64,000 nt of DNA from DATAUD01 sp036501665 (GCA_036501665.1 DASXZW010000104.1:1-64000), one strand, 5' to 3'; positions 17,988 through 26,825 are shown, counted from the first letter of the stretch. The notes: generated by a model not told the origin, from the sequence alone. Made by a program: numbers and translations.

Positions 17988-19358
17988 ATGAATGATATTC
18001 ATCCATTGCAGGACTCGAACCGCCGCGAGTTCCTGAAAAATACTTCGTTGGCTACTTTGATGGCCGTGATGGGCGGCGTCGAGTTGCGCGCAGCGGACGC
18101 TCCCGCATCCGCCACTCCTCTTACGAAGATTCCGCCTCCGCCCTCGGTCAATTTCGGCGTCATCGGCCTTAACGAATGGGGCCGCGAAATTCTTCACCAA
18201 CTTTCACTCATGTCCTACGCGCCGGTCGTCGCAATCTGCGACACCTACGAGCACGCCTTCCGCAAGGCCGCTGAAGAAGCGCCCAAAGCCAAGCAATACA
18301 AGGATTACAAGGAACTCCTCGCCGACCCCAATGTCCAGGCCGTCATCATCGCAACGCCCACTGGCACGCATAAAGAAATCGTGCTCGCCGCCCTCGCGGC
18401 AAATAAGCACGTCTATTGCGAAGCCCCGCTGGCCAACACCATGGACGACGCAAAGGTCATCGCCAAGGCGGCGAAGGCCGCAACGAAGGTCGTCTTCCAA
18501 CCCGGTTTGCAGGAGCGTTCGCATCCGCAACGGCATTTTTTGATTCCGTTCATTCGCGGTGGCGCGCTCGGGAAAGATGTCATGGCCCGCGCCCAATGGC
18601 ACAAACACGGCGGCTGGCGTCGCGAATCGCCAAACGAAGAACGTTCAACCCAATTGAACTGGCGCCTTCACCAGAAAACCAGCACCGGCCTGATCGGCGA
18701 AGAAGGCATCCACGAAGTCGATGCCACCGCGTGGTTCTTGAAGAATCGCCCGGTTGCCGTGACCGGTTTCAGCGCCATGCGTTTATGGGGCGAAGATGGC
18801 CGCGATGTCCCGGACACGATCCAGGCCGTCTATGAATTTCCCCACAGCGTCAATTTTGTATTTGACGCCACGCTGTGCGCTTCATTCGACGCCGCATACG
18901 AGATGTATTACGGGACCGACTCCACCATCATGGTGCGCGATTCCAAAGCCTGGCAATTCAAGGAAGCTGGCTCCCCCCTACAAGGCTGGGAGGTCTATTC
19001 CCGAAAAGACATGTTCTACAAGGAATCCGGCATCCAAATCGTCGCCAACGGCAGCCATCAATCCGCGCTCACGGCCGGGGCGACAGCAGACGCCTATCCA
19101 AACACGCCGCTCTGGTACGCGCTCGACGCCTTCACCCGAAATGTCAGCCTGGTCGGCGGCGCGGTCAAAGACTTCACCGATCTTTATGGTGACAACGGCA
19201 GCGCCAAGGATTTGGCGGATAGCCTTGCCGCCTTGAAAACTTACCCTGCCGCGACCTGGCAGGACGGCCTCGATGCGACCGTCATGGCGATCGTCGGCAA
19301 TGAAGCCACAATTAAGAAACAGAAAATTGCGTTCGAAAAAGATTGGTTTGAAATATGA
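17988..19358 (+). CDS. TAT-exported Gfo/Idh/MocA-family oxidoreductase
   Basis: The 456-residue protein starts with a twin-arginine signal (NRREFLKNTSLATLMAVMGG), so the folded, cofactor-loaded enzyme is exported. A Rossmann domain follows (NFGVIGLNEWGREIL, then AICDTYEHAFRKA, PNVQAVIIATPTGTHKEIVL, and the typical KHVYCEAPLANTMDDAKVI, whose E-x-P corresponds to the usual EKP). The C-terminal half is the GFO_IDH_MocA substrate domain (EEGIHEVDATAWFL). Such enzymes oxidise or reduce sugars and cyclitols with NAD(P), and exported ones are abundant in Verrucomicrobia and Planctomycetes. The lysine of the usual 'EKP' motif is replaced by alanine here, so classic catalysis may be altered. It overlaps the next gene by ATGA. 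Confidence 0.82.
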   Translation: MNDIHPLQDSNRREFLKNTSLATLMAVMGGVELRAADAPASATPLTKIPPPPSVNFGVIGLNEWGREILHQLSLMSYAPVVAICDTYEHAFRKAAEEAPKAKQYKDYKELLADPNVQAVIIATPTGTHKEIVLAALAANKHVYCEAPLANTMDDAKVIAKAAKAATKVVFQPGLQERSHPQRHFLIPFIRGGALGKDVMARAQWHKHGGWRRESPNEERSTQLNWRLHQKTSTGLIGEEGIHEVDATAWFLKNRPVAVTGFSAMRLWGEDGRDVPDTIQAVYEFPHSVNFVFDATLCASFDAAYEMYYGTDSTIMVRDSKAWQFKEAGSPLQGWEVYSRKDMFYKESGIQIVANGSHQSALTAGATADAYPNTPLWYALDAFTRNVSLVGGAVKDFTDLYGDNGSAKDLADSLAALKTYPAATWQDGLDATVMAIVGNEATIKKQKIAFEKDWFEI

Positions 19359-20038
19359 AATTTCCCGCGAAGCTTTCCCTGCAAAAAATTAAATCAGCCG
19401 CGTTTACGACCGTTTGCGGAACGCTCCTGGTCGCCGCCACTCTGCCCGCCGTCGCCCAGACCAAATACACCAGCACGCCAAAAGGATGCGACGTCAAGAT
19501 CGAAGGCACCTCCAGCCTCCACGATTGGGAAATGGAAGGCAGCTTGATCGGCGGATTCCTTGAATTCGGACCCGGCGTCCAGTTGGATCCGGCGCAAGCC
19601 ACCGTCGGCGGCATCACCGGCGACAAAGTGCCCGCCACCGGGCGCGTGATTATTCCTGTCCGCAGCGTTCACAGCAAAGCCGACCACCTGCCGGACGTCA
19701 TGGAACACCTCATGCAGGACGCGTTGAAGGAACCGCAATTTCCGAGGATTGAATTCAACCTCAAGGAAATGGCCTTCAAAGGCCCGCACGAAGCCGGCAA
19801 ACCGTTCAACTTCGAAGTGACGGGAGACCTGTCAATTTCAGGCGTGACCAATGCCGCAACATTCCCCATCACAATCACGCAAGTCGATGCCGACACCATC
19901 AAAGTCAGCGGGACCGCCCCGGTAAACCTCCCGCAATACAACATCACCCCGCCCGCCCCAAGTTTTGGTTTGGGCCTGATGAAAACCGGCCCTGACGTAA
20001 AAATCATCTTCGACTGGTCCCTGCACAAAAAACAATAG
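19355..20038 (+). CDS. YceI-family periplasmic protein
   Basis: This 227-residue protein has a long signal peptide (residues about 1-35, ending LPAVAQ) and then a YceI-like barrel. The beginning KCDV-like block (GCDVKIEGTSSLHDWEMEGS) and the end (GVTNAATFPITITQVDADTI, VNLPQYNITPP) fit the family. YceI proteins are lipocalin-like barrels that bind long isoprenoids or fatty amides in the periplasm. The gene overlaps the TAT-exported oxidoreductase by four bases, which implies joint translation. The pair may act on the same exported substrate, but that is inference only. Its end has no clear terminator. Confidence 0.8.
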   Translation: MKFPAKLSLQKIKSAAFTTVCGTLLVAATLPAVAQTKYTSTPKGCDVKIEGTSSLHDWEMEGSLIGGFLEFGPGVQLDPAQATVGGITGDKVPATGRVIIPVRSVHSKADHLPDVMEHLMQDALKEPQFPRIEFNLKEMAFKGPHEAGKPFNFEVTGDLSISGVTNAATFPITITQVDADTIKVSGTAPVNLPQYNITPPAPSFGLGLMKTGPDVKIIFDWSLHKKQ

Positions 20039-20061
20039 CATCGCCCAAGCCCCCGTTGTCC

Positions 20062-20115
20062 TAATCCTAATCTTAATCATAATCCTAATCGATGAGGAGC
20101 AAGATTAAGATTAAG
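20062..20115. repeat. TAATC hexamer tract and inverted partner
   Basis: The sequence repeats six-base units of the form NTAATC several times and is followed by an inverted set. The segment AATCTTAATC (20069-20078) pairs with GATTAAGATT (20103-20112) over a 24-base loop. It lies just after the YceI gene. The rest of this 370-base gap (20039-20408) holds no gene, only low-complexity and repeat-like sequence such as two near copies of 'CTGTCCATC/CTGTCCAAG'. Confidence 0.5.
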
Positions 20116-20150
20116 AGGAAATCCGCACCGCAAAGGCACCCCCTCCGCCA

Positions 20151-20196
20151 CAAATACCATTGAAACCTCGCTGCTTGTAGGGAATAAAACACTATG
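20151..20196 (+). repeat. Diverged direct copy of the leader and start of the next gene
   Basis: Positions 20151-20196 resemble 20366-20411: both begin CAAATACCATTG and continue through a GGAATAAA block to an ATG. The second copy supplies the leader and start codon of the gene at 20409. The first copy's ATG runs into a stop after a few codons. The match is imperfect but collinear. Confidence 0.45.
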
Positions 20197-20408
20197 TGGG
20201 ATAGGTAATCCTTATCCTGTCCATCCTGTCCAAGGCTTTTGACTTTCTCATCCATCCTTCCACACCAATGTTTCCCTTCGTTTCCTTAGTTCCCTTGGTG
20301 TAAAAAATCTTCTGTTTTAATCCTTTTCCACTCCTCCGACGCGGTGAAAAAACCTTTGTCGTTCGCAAATACCATTGCAACCGCCCTCCTTTTCAGGAAT
20401 AAAGCGAT

Positions 20409-21599
20409 ATGCGCGTGCGGGTGATTTGGCTCGTCGTATCGATTGTTTTCAACGTGTTCCTCGGGGTGTGTCTTTATGTCGCCACGGAACCGTTGCATGA
20501 GGAGTTGCCTCCCGAGTCCCCCGGCTACGTTGGCACCGTCACCAGGACGAACGTCGTCGTTCGCCACGAAAATTTCACATGGGAACAAGTCACCTCCACC
20601 AATTACCTCGAATTTGTAAAAAATCTCCGCGCCATCGGCTGTCCCGAGCAGACGGTTCGCGACATTGTCACTTCCGAGATCAACCGCGTCTATGCCCGGC
20701 GACGCGTGATGGATGTCGTTTATCCCAATTATCAATGGTGGCGCTCCGAACCCGATCCTGAGCTAGTCCAGACGGCAAACAACAAAATCCAGGCCATCGA
20801 AGCCGAGCGCCGAAACGTGCTGACTTCGATTCTTGGCACAGGTTGGGACAACGAAAACAAAGCGCTCGTTGCAGCGCGCGCCGGCATCACCTTGACCGGC
20901 CCCGTGCTCGGCGATTTGTCCGCCGCGGTGAAAGAAGCTGTGTACATCCTCATCGCGCAAGGCCAGGAAAAAATCGAATCCTACCAGGAAGAACAAGCCC
21001 GCCAGGGCAAAGCCGTCGATCCCATGGAAATGGCGCGGCTGCGCGAGGAGCCGTTTGTTTCGCTCGTCAGGATTCTTCAACCGCCGGAATACGATGAATT
21101 TGTCCTTCGCTATTCGCCCGCCGCCCAGCAATTGCGCGACGAACTGCGCTCGGTCGAATTGAACCCCGATCAATTCCGCGGCGTGTTCAATGCCGTCGGA
21201 GCCATCATGGGCCAGCCGGTTTACTATTACGCGGGCGAAGACACCCAAATGCTCCTGCAACAAAAACAATTGCAGGCCCAAAGCCAGTCACTCATAAAAA
21301 CCGCCCTCGGCCCGGCAATCTACAACGCCTACCTGCTGAATCTCGACCCGCTCTATCGCGCCTCGCGGCAGACAGTCGAACAATTGGGCGTCCCCGCTGC
21401 AAATATTTCGCCCCTCTACGAAATCAACCGCGCAACACAGGCGGAGATGAATCGAATTCGCAACGACGCCACCTTGAGCAACGACGAAAAAGTCGAAGCG
21501 CTCGCCCAAACCCAGGTCCAGCAACAACAATCCTTGGAGCAACTCCTCGGCGCAGCCGCCTTTCAGAAATGGCTCCAATCCCAAGCCCAGTCAAAATGA
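20409..21599 (+). CDS. Membrane-anchored coiled-coil protein of unknown function
   Basis: This 396-residue protein has an N-terminal signal anchor (VRVIWLVVSIVFNVFLGVCLYVA) and a short proline-rich linker. The rest is almost all helical, rich in Q, E, A and R. Recognisable blocks include LRAIGCPEQTVRDIVTSEIN and YARRRVMDVVYPNYQWWRS. The C-terminal 100 residues (RATQAEMNRIRNDATLSNDE and the glutamine-rich QTQVQQQQSLEQLL) look like a coiled coil. It matches no named domain that I recognise, though proteins with this layout seem common in Verrucomicrobia. It would sit in the inner membrane with most of its length in the periplasm. No neighbour gives a functional hint. Confidence 0.7.
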   Translation: MRVRVIWLVVSIVFNVFLGVCLYVATEPLHEELPPESPGYVGTVTRTNVVVRHENFTWEQVTSTNYLEFVKNLRAIGCPEQTVRDIVTSEINRVYARRRVMDVVYPNYQWWRSEPDPELVQTANNKIQAIEAERRNVLTSILGTGWDNENKALVAARAGITLTGPVLGDLSAAVKEAVYILIAQGQEKIESYQEEQARQGKAVDPMEMARLREEPFVSLVRILQPPEYDEFVLRYSPAAQQLRDELRSVELNPDQFRGVFNAVGAIMGQPVYYYAGEDTQMLLQQKQLQAQSQSLIKTALGPAIYNAYLLNLDPLYRASRQTVEQLGVPAANISPLYEINRATQAEMNRIRNDATLSNDEKVEALAQTQVQQQQSLEQLLGAAAFQKWLQSQAQSK

Positions 21600-21604
21600 C
21601 CCCT

Positions 21605-21631
21605 GGTAGGGCGTCGGTGCCCTGACGCCAC
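21605..21631. repeat. GTAG-headed hairpin, related to the REP-like family
   Basis: It begins GGTAGG like the three identical 28-base repeats but has a different stem, GGCGTC pairing with GACGCC. It lies a few bases after the coiled-coil gene. The rest of 21632-21933 shows no gene. Confidence 0.55.
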
Positions 21632-21933
21632 TGAATTCTCCCTCCCCTCCGATTTGTGTCAATATTAAGGACTGACACCGGTCTGACGTGACGCTTACTA
21701 AAAACTTCCATACCTATTTTAATGAATTCTGGATGAGTTTAGGAACTCTGCTCAATATGGAGCCGTAGTCATGCCGTCATAACGAAATTGGGCGCTAGAC
21801 CGGGATGAGGTTGGCAAAGTTGTAAGAGGACGCCCCGAGGTTGATCGAGGACAGTACAGGAAATGGAATTGCAACATTTGTTTAGGCCACCAATCGTTGA
21901 GAATAAGATAGAAAAGAGCTTAAAAAAGCGCAA

Positions 21934-22799
21934 TCATCGTTCCAAATTACGCGATCCGGAAGGGTTAATCGAGGAGTCCCACAGCAAAACGGTTGGCTGC
22001 GGACGGTGCCCTGCATCCCACGTTACAGAAATACGCCCATAATGTCCCTCCGCCGTTTTAACATAGAATTCCTGGTCAACTCCCGCCCTCCAGCCGGGGT
22101 CGCCAGGCTTGCGTTCAATCGTTACACTCGGTGAGTAACCCCCATTTGGAGCCAGGTGCGTAAACTCGTCTGCCGTTGGTTGAACACCACCACCGATGAC
22201 AGAAATCACAAATTTATAGGTGAAAGACGGCCCGTTAGTGCGTTCGTAATTGAGTGGCGTTCGCGTACATGCAATTTCAAGATCGGCCGGACTGCCAGAC
22301 ACCAGGGAAAACCGGTTTGTCCTACTGTCGCAAAAAACCTTTCCCTGCCATGCCCCTCCAACTAGAGGTTCCTTGCCGACCATTTTCCACATTTTAAAAA
22401 TCACAGGACTGCCCGGATTTGGCTTATAATCAGCTTTTAGCCCAAAAACAAAGCTTCGTTGTGCTTTTGGCGAAAGCTCATAGCCCTTCTTAAGGATAGA
22501 AATCTTATCAATCGCATACCCAGTAATTCCGGTCAGCGCGAAGTTCCCATCAGAATCCGTTTGCACGTTTGCAACACCACCTCAGAAGTTTTGGTTCTGT
22601 TTTCTGCCATGTAGCTCATAATAAAATCAAACGTGACTCTCGCTTCGGTTACGGGGTTCCCATCCTGATCCAAGACCTTTGCATAAAAGCCTACTGGAAC
22701 ATTTTCGCTAACACGTAGCTGGGCAATCCCAGAAACAACGATTAAAAACAAAACGGCCGTTGCTGCTATTATTTTATCGCGCAAGCATATTATTTTCAT
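21934..22799 (-). pseudogene. Secreted carboxypeptidase-regulatory-like protein, broken by an 8-bp duplication
   Basis: Two overlapping frames make one protein. The first (start at 22799) has a signal peptide (AATAVLFLIVVSGIAQ) and a beta-sandwich start (VPVGFYAKVLDQDGNPVTEA) of the carboxypeptidase-regulatory type. It falls out of frame after 'EVVLQT'. The second frame begins 'QTDSDGNFALTGITGY', which is exactly the expected continuation of such a domain. The break coincides with a perfect tandem copy of CGTTTGCA (plus strand 22558-22565 and 22566-22573). Removing one copy restores a continuous frame reading VLQTDSDGNF. The rest is a secreted domain of unknown function. Unless phase variation or a sequencing error is at work, the gene is dead. 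Confidence 0.75.
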
Positions 22800-23328
22800 A
22801 ATGCAATCATCCCGGTGTCAAAGGCTGGTGTAAGTCTCACTATTGACACAATCTGTTCTTTTCGGACGTCAGTTTGGGGAAGTTCGCGGTACAACGTTCG
22901 GATCGTACTTTCCTAATTTCATATTTGTGACCGCCAGTATGGAACGCGGGTGTCACGCCGTTGACGGCACGCTGCCGGCTGGTGAGGTCGTTGTTCCCAT
23001 GACCGTGAGCCTGCCACTGTTGAAATTCGTCGTCAATTCATTGCCAAAATCCGCCTCATACCGCTACGCGCCAGAATCCACCCCGCACCACTCATCTCCC
23101 TCTCCTCCACAATGTGGAGGAGAGGGCCGGGGAGAGGAGGCACCATCTACGGTAGGGCGGTGCTGCGTCGCCGCCCACTTTTTTCGATGGAGTTACTGGA
23201 CAAATTAACCAAATACCACACTTATGCAGAGAATCGTCCCGACGTTATGATGTGCCCGAGCCGAGCAGATTGTCATGCGACGTTTATTAACGTGAAATTA
23301 TTCCGAACCCTAAATAACCTGTCCGCAG
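22800..23328. other. Gap with hairpins, no gene
   Basis: No convincing gene is seen in this 529-base stretch. It contains a strong hairpin at about 23099-23127 (CCCTCTCCTCCACAATGTGG and its inverted continuation), of a type often scattered in these genomes. It also holds a GTAG-headed repeat at 23151-23178, described separately. Its last 45 bases resemble the region upstream of the MFS gene at 27220. Confidence 0.5.
23151..23178. repeat. GTAG-headed hairpin near the Y1 transposase
   Basis: It begins GGTAGG and its stem is GGGCGG pairing with CCGCCC. It lies about 310 bases before the Y1 transposase gene. It shares the head, but not the stem, of the identical repeats at 11174, 36104 and 60538. 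Confidence 0.55.
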
Positions 23329-23415
23329 ATGATCCAAAAACGTCTGGGCGATTTATCGCCGCTCCAATGGAAATCCGGCTTCGCAGCGTGGATGGGCTGG
23401 TTTTTTGACGTATAA
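23329..23415 (+). pseudogene. Truncated 5' end of a second MFS transporter gene
   Basis: The frame encodes 28 residues. It reads MIQKRLGDLSPLQWKSGFAA and then WMGWFFD, against MTQKRLSDLSSLQWKSGIAA and WMGWFFD in the intact gene at 27220. It stops within the left end of the transposon-like element, two codons after the match ends. The upstream 45 bases are also similar between the two loci. The rest of this copy is gone. It is a duplicated start cut off by insertion and deletion. Confidence 0.8.
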
Positions 23416-24449
23416 GGGGTCAGAACATAGTATTCATGCATATTGCTTGACATAGAGGCTGGGCATCGGGCAGGTTGCGCGGCAGAAATGGCCAGAAAGC
23501 TTCGAGTGCAGTATCCGGGGGCGATCTATCATGTGCTCAGTCGCGGGGATCGCCGGGAGGCCATTTTCAAGGACGACACCGACCGGGAGATGTTTTTGCA
23601 GACGCTCGAGCAAGCCTGCGAAAAGGCCGGTTGGCAGGTTCATGCGTGGGTTTTGATGTCCAATCACTTTCATCTGGTCATTGAGACGCCCGGGGGCAAC
23701 CTTGTGGCGGGAATGAAGTGGCTCCTGGGGACCTATACGTCGCGGTTCAATCGCCGGCACAAGGAGTTTGGCCACTTATTCAGCGGTCGATATAAGGCGC
23801 TCATCGTGGACGGCAGCGGCGATGGCTATCTCAAAACCGTGTGCGATTACGTGCATTTGAACGCGGCACGAGCCGGTTTGCTGGGGCCCCGGCAACGGCT
23901 GGCGAGTTATCGCTGGAGCAGCCTGGGCCAATATTTATCCCAGCCCGGCCGCCGGCCAAGGTGGTTGCGTGTGGACCGGTTGCTGGGAGAATGGAGAATT
24001 CCCAAAGACAGTCCGGCGGGACGCCGAATGCTGGGCGAGCAAATGGAACGGCGGCGATGGGAGGGAATGAGCCAGGAGTTCAAGCCCATCGAGCGGGGCT
24101 GGTGTTTGGGCGGAGAAGAGTTCAAGCGCGAGCTCCTGGAGCAAGTCAGCCGCCGGGCAGGGCCAGGGCATAAGGAGCCGGAAGTGCGTGAGGCGGCTGA
24201 AGCCAAGGCGCAGCGGCTGGCGCAAGAGGGATTGGCGCGGCTGGGCTGGGGCGAGGCGGAGTTGGAAGCGCGGCGCAAAGGCGACCCGGCAAAGGTGGAT
24301 CTGGCGGCCGAGTTAAGGCGGCAGACGACCATGACCCTAAGATGGATCGCCCAGCGGCTGCGGATGGGGACGACCGGCCACTTGGCGCATCTGCTGTATT
24401 GGAAAGAACGAAATGAAAAACAATAAATACTATCTTCTGACCCCTTTAT
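23412..24449 (+). mobile_element. Y1-transposase element with inverted ends
   Basis: The left end (23412-23434) begins ATAAGGGGTCAGAACATAGT and the right end, read on the other strand (24449-24426), begins ATAAAGGGGTCAGAAGATAG. The two agree at all but one A and one C/G. The single gene inside is the Y1 transposase. The element cuts a duplicated MFS gene on its left and a beta-helix gene on its right, so the two flanks come from different loci and no target duplication is visible. Confidence 0.7.
23488..24426 (+). CDS. Y1 (HUH) transposase, REP-associated tyrosine transposase type
   Basis: The start was set at the ATG at 23488 (312 residues), because the family begins MARKLRVQYPGAIYHVLSRG. 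The metal-binding HUH pair is His60 and His62 in SNHFHLVIETPGG. The nucleophile is one of Tyr114 or Tyr121 in GDGYLKTVCDYVHLNAARAG, the usual Y1 helix. FGHLFSGRYKA between them is also typical. The C-terminal part carries a helix-turn-helix-like segment (TMTLRWIAQRLRMGTTGHLA), making the protein longer than short RAYTs (150-230 residues). Family knowledge: these enzymes cut single-stranded DNA next to hairpin repeats and are often single-copy. All key residues are present, so it looks active. It lies within inverted terminal sequences. Confidence 0.88.
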   Translation: MARKLRVQYPGAIYHVLSRGDRREAIFKDDTDREMFLQTLEQACEKAGWQVHAWVLMSNHFHLVIETPGGNLVAGMKWLLGTYTSRFNRRHKEFGHLFSGRYKALIVDGSGDGYLKTVCDYVHLNAARAGLLGPRQRLASYRWSSLGQYLSQPGRRPRWLRVDRLLGEWRIPKDSPAGRRMLGEQMERRRWEGMSQEFKPIERGWCLGGEEFKRELLEQVSRRAGPGHKEPEVREAAEAKAQRLAQEGLARLGWGEAELEARRKGDPAKVDLAAELRRQTTMTLRWIAQRLRMGTTGHLAHLLYWKERNEKQ

Positions 24450-24451
24450 GT

Positions 24452-25021
24452 GCATTGGCTCCCAATATGTCGCCTATTTATGGGCCTGGGGCCAGTGGAT
24501 ACAGCTTTCCCAATTATTCGGTCACCTTTATTCGTAATTCTGTGACGGGCAATGCATTTGGAGCAGTCAATGACGCTCAAAGCCTTCAGGGGCCATACTC
24601 CCTCAATTTCTCCGGAAACTCGCTCTCGTTATTTTTGCCAACTTCAGACCCAGCCACCAACGCATTCAATTGTTCGTCAGCGTTGGTCTGGGGCTGCCAG
24701 AATTTAAACTTTTCTGGGAACACCATGCCCAGCGGCGGAACAGGAATTATTTTTTGGGGAAGTTGTTCCAACTCAGTGATTCTGGACAATAATTTCAGCG
24801 GTTTAACGCGCATGGGTGTATTGGATGGGGGAGCGGGACCAGAGACCGCTGAGCAGATGATTGGAAACATTCTGGGCTGTGGGTATAGCTACCATCTGAA
24901 GTCGATTTTCCAGGAGGGGCCGAATTGGTTTTTGTACAACAATCAGTATTTGGATGCGCATTCCAACTACGTGCCGCCATTTACGGACGCGGCGAGTCTG
25001 TGGGCGCACATTTCACCATGA
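24452..25021 (+). pseudogene. 3' fragment of a right-handed beta-helix protein gene
   Basis: The frame continues from the transposon's right end without its own start or signal peptide. The roughly 190 residues contain repeated short N-rich turns (NYSVTFIRNSVTGNAFG, NLNFSGNTMPSGGTGII, NSVILDNNFSGL). These fit the coils of a parallel beta-helix such as pectate-lyase-like surface proteins. The front of the gene has been removed by the insertion of the Y1 element. Its stop overlaps the start of the next gene by ATGA, suggesting the two were once translated together. Confidence 0.65.
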
Positions 25022-26523
25022 TTCAAGTTATGAAAAGTTTATTACTAATTCTTAGAGCCTTAAGCGCGTCGATTGTCTGCGCAACTGTTACGGTTTCGGC
25101 ACAGACACAGCAAGCGTGGATTGTAAAGTATAACAATGGAATAATGAGTGGTAACCATCAAGCATTAAAAATGGTGTTGGATTCGAGAGGAAATATTTAC
25201 GTACTGGGGGATTCGGCGAATGCCAACACTAACACGGGTTATGTGGTTGCAAAATATGCGTCGAACGGAAACCAGGTTTGGGCAGCGCGGTATGACTCAA
25301 CTAACTTTCCAACTGCGAGTGCGACTGGATTTGCGCTGGATTTGAGCAACAATATCGTTGTGACCGGAAGCGCGGTGACGGTGAAATTTGATGCTAACGG
25401 GAGTCTTTTGTGGACGGAGCCGTATAGTGGGATAGCTATTGCCGTTGATCAGGGGCAAAATGTTTATATTACCGGGGTATCAGGAAATTTCACTACGTCG
25501 AAACTCAATCCTACAGGAAGTAACCTGTGGTCGCAAACGTGGGTTTATCAAGGATTGCCAAATATTTCACAAGCGATAGCTATTGATTCTTCAACAAATG
25601 TTTACGTGGGAGGAAGGGAGACGGCGCAAGCTCCAAGGGGGAGTAGCGAAGTGCATATAGGTATATTAAAGTATGACGTAAACGGCAACCAGCTTTGGGA
25701 GGTGGATACATCTTATGGCCTCGGCGATTATGATGTTCAAGTAGTTGGATTTCAACTGGACCCGTTCAATAAACTCTACATCGAGGCAAATTATCTGGGC
25801 ACCCTACCAGCGCCTTATTCTACATACGTATACAACAGCAATGGAGTCGGTTTAGCCGTTGCTGGTAATCCGACGGGAAGCCTCGGTAGTATGTCTCGGG
25901 GCCTCGCGGTCGACAATCAAAGGAACATTCTTATTACGGGAGGAAATGGTTACGCAGCCCCTATGGCCTATACTTGTGGAACTTACAAGCTCAGCACCAA
26001 TGGAAGTTATATTTGGACGAATTTGTATCCAACGACTCCCGTTGGGAATAGCATCGCCAGTTCCATTGCCGTGGACCAGGCCAATAGTGCCTATGTGACG
26101 GGGTTCTCCACTAATGCGGCAACGGGCAATGACATTATTACGATTAAGTATGACAGCGATGGCAATCAAGTTTGGTTGCAACGCTATGACGGGCCAGCCC
26201 ACGGGAATGATGCAGGCAAAGCCATCGCCGTGGACAATTCCGGCAACGTCTATGTAGCCGGATACGAAACCGAAACCAACGGCTTCACCTCCATGATCCT
26301 CATCAAATACTCGCCAGTCGTTGGGCAAAAGCAATCCAATGGGAACTTTATCCTTCACGCTGCCGGTTCTCCTGGTGAGAGCTTTGAGATTCAGGCGAGC
26401 ACCAACCTCCAAACATGGCAAGACCTCGGCACCATTCTTGCCGACACCAACGGCCTCGCCCTCTTTGAAGACACCAACGCCCCTCTTTTCCCTAATCGCT
26501 TCTACTATACCGTACCGCAATAG
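25018..26523 (+). CDS. Secreted SBBP-repeat beta-propeller protein
   Basis: About 501 residues from the ATG at 25018, which overlaps the previous stop; a start four codons later (25030) is equally possible. A signal peptide (SLLLILRALSASIVCATVTV) precedes at least five beta-propeller repeats of the SBBP type. The repeats alternate 'GNQVWAARYDS', 'NQLWEVDT', 'YIWTNLYP' and 'NQVWLQRYDGPA' with 'ALDLSNNIVVTGS', 'AIDSSTNVYVGG' and 'AVDNSGNVYVAGYE'. The end (ESFEIQASTNLQTWQDLGTI ... NRFYYTVPQ) is the small C-terminal domain shared by many Verrucomicrobia surface proteins, perhaps a sorting or anchoring tail. AT content is higher than in core genes. With the upstream gene broken, its promoter may be lost. 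Confidence 0.8.
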   Translation: MIQVMKSLLLILRALSASIVCATVTVSAQTQQAWIVKYNNGIMSGNHQALKMVLDSRGNIYVLGDSANANTNTGYVVAKYASNGNQVWAARYDSTNFPTASATGFALDLSNNIVVTGSAVTVKFDANGSLLWTEPYSGIAIAVDQGQNVYITGVSGNFTTSKLNPTGSNLWSQTWVYQGLPNISQAIAIDSSTNVYVGGRETAQAPRGSSEVHIGILKYDVNGNQLWEVDTSYGLGDYDVQVVGFQLDPFNKLYIEANYLGTLPAPYSTYVYNSNGVGLAVAGNPTGSLGSMSRGLAVDNQRNILITGGNGYAAPMAYTCGTYKLSTNGSYIWTNLYPTTPVGNSIASSIAVDQANSAYVTGFSTNAATGNDIITIKYDSDGNQVWLQRYDGPAHGNDAGKAIAVDNSGNVYVAGYETETNGFTSMILIKYSPVVGQKQSNGNFILHAAGSPGESFEIQASTNLQTWQDLGTILADTNGLALFEDTNAPLFPNRFYYTVPQ

Positions 26524-26577
26524 GTCGTCAGCGCTACATTAAAGCGCCTCTTGCCAGTTCTATGATGGTGGAGTTGT

Positions 26578-26607
26578 AAGTGTCGTACTATATAGGGTAC
26601 GACACTT
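26578..26607. terminator. Perfect 11-bp hairpin after the SBBP gene
   Basis: AAGTGTCGTAC (26578-26588) pairs exactly with GTACGACACTT (26597-26607) across an eight-base loop. It stands 55 bases after the stop of the SBBP gene. No T-run follows, so the terminator role is tentative and a protein-binding dyad is possible. From here to 26777 no gene is seen. Confidence 0.35.
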
Positions 26608-26777
26608 ATGATGCAATTTGCGTTGCGATTGCACTTACGGTTGCTCGCGCTCGGTTTACCCGCGGACTAAGAGCGGCGGCTTTCGCTCCAACTCCGCTCC
26701 CCGCATCCCCCAGCTTCGCTCCGCAAAACCCACCGCACTTAGTCCGCCCCGATTCCAGTCCGTCACTCCGCCAGAAC

Positions 26778-26825
26778 GTAAAGGGGTCACGTAAAGGGGT
26801 CATAAAGGGGTCATAAAGGGGTCAG
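26778..26825. repeat. Four tandem AAAGGGGTCA units
   Basis: The ten-base core AAAGGGGTCA occurs four times in a row with two- or three-base spacers. The last unit is the start of the transposon end at 26813. It looks like repeated use or slippage of the element's terminal sequence. Confidence 0.7.

Noticed and set aside
22843..23208. 121-codon open frame on the plus strand
   Set aside because: It runs through two hairpin repeats, has no protein-like composition and no ribosome site.
26778..26825. CRISPR-like array
   Set aside because: The four AAAGGGGTCA units have two- or three-base spacers and match the transposon end; they are not repeats with unique spacers.
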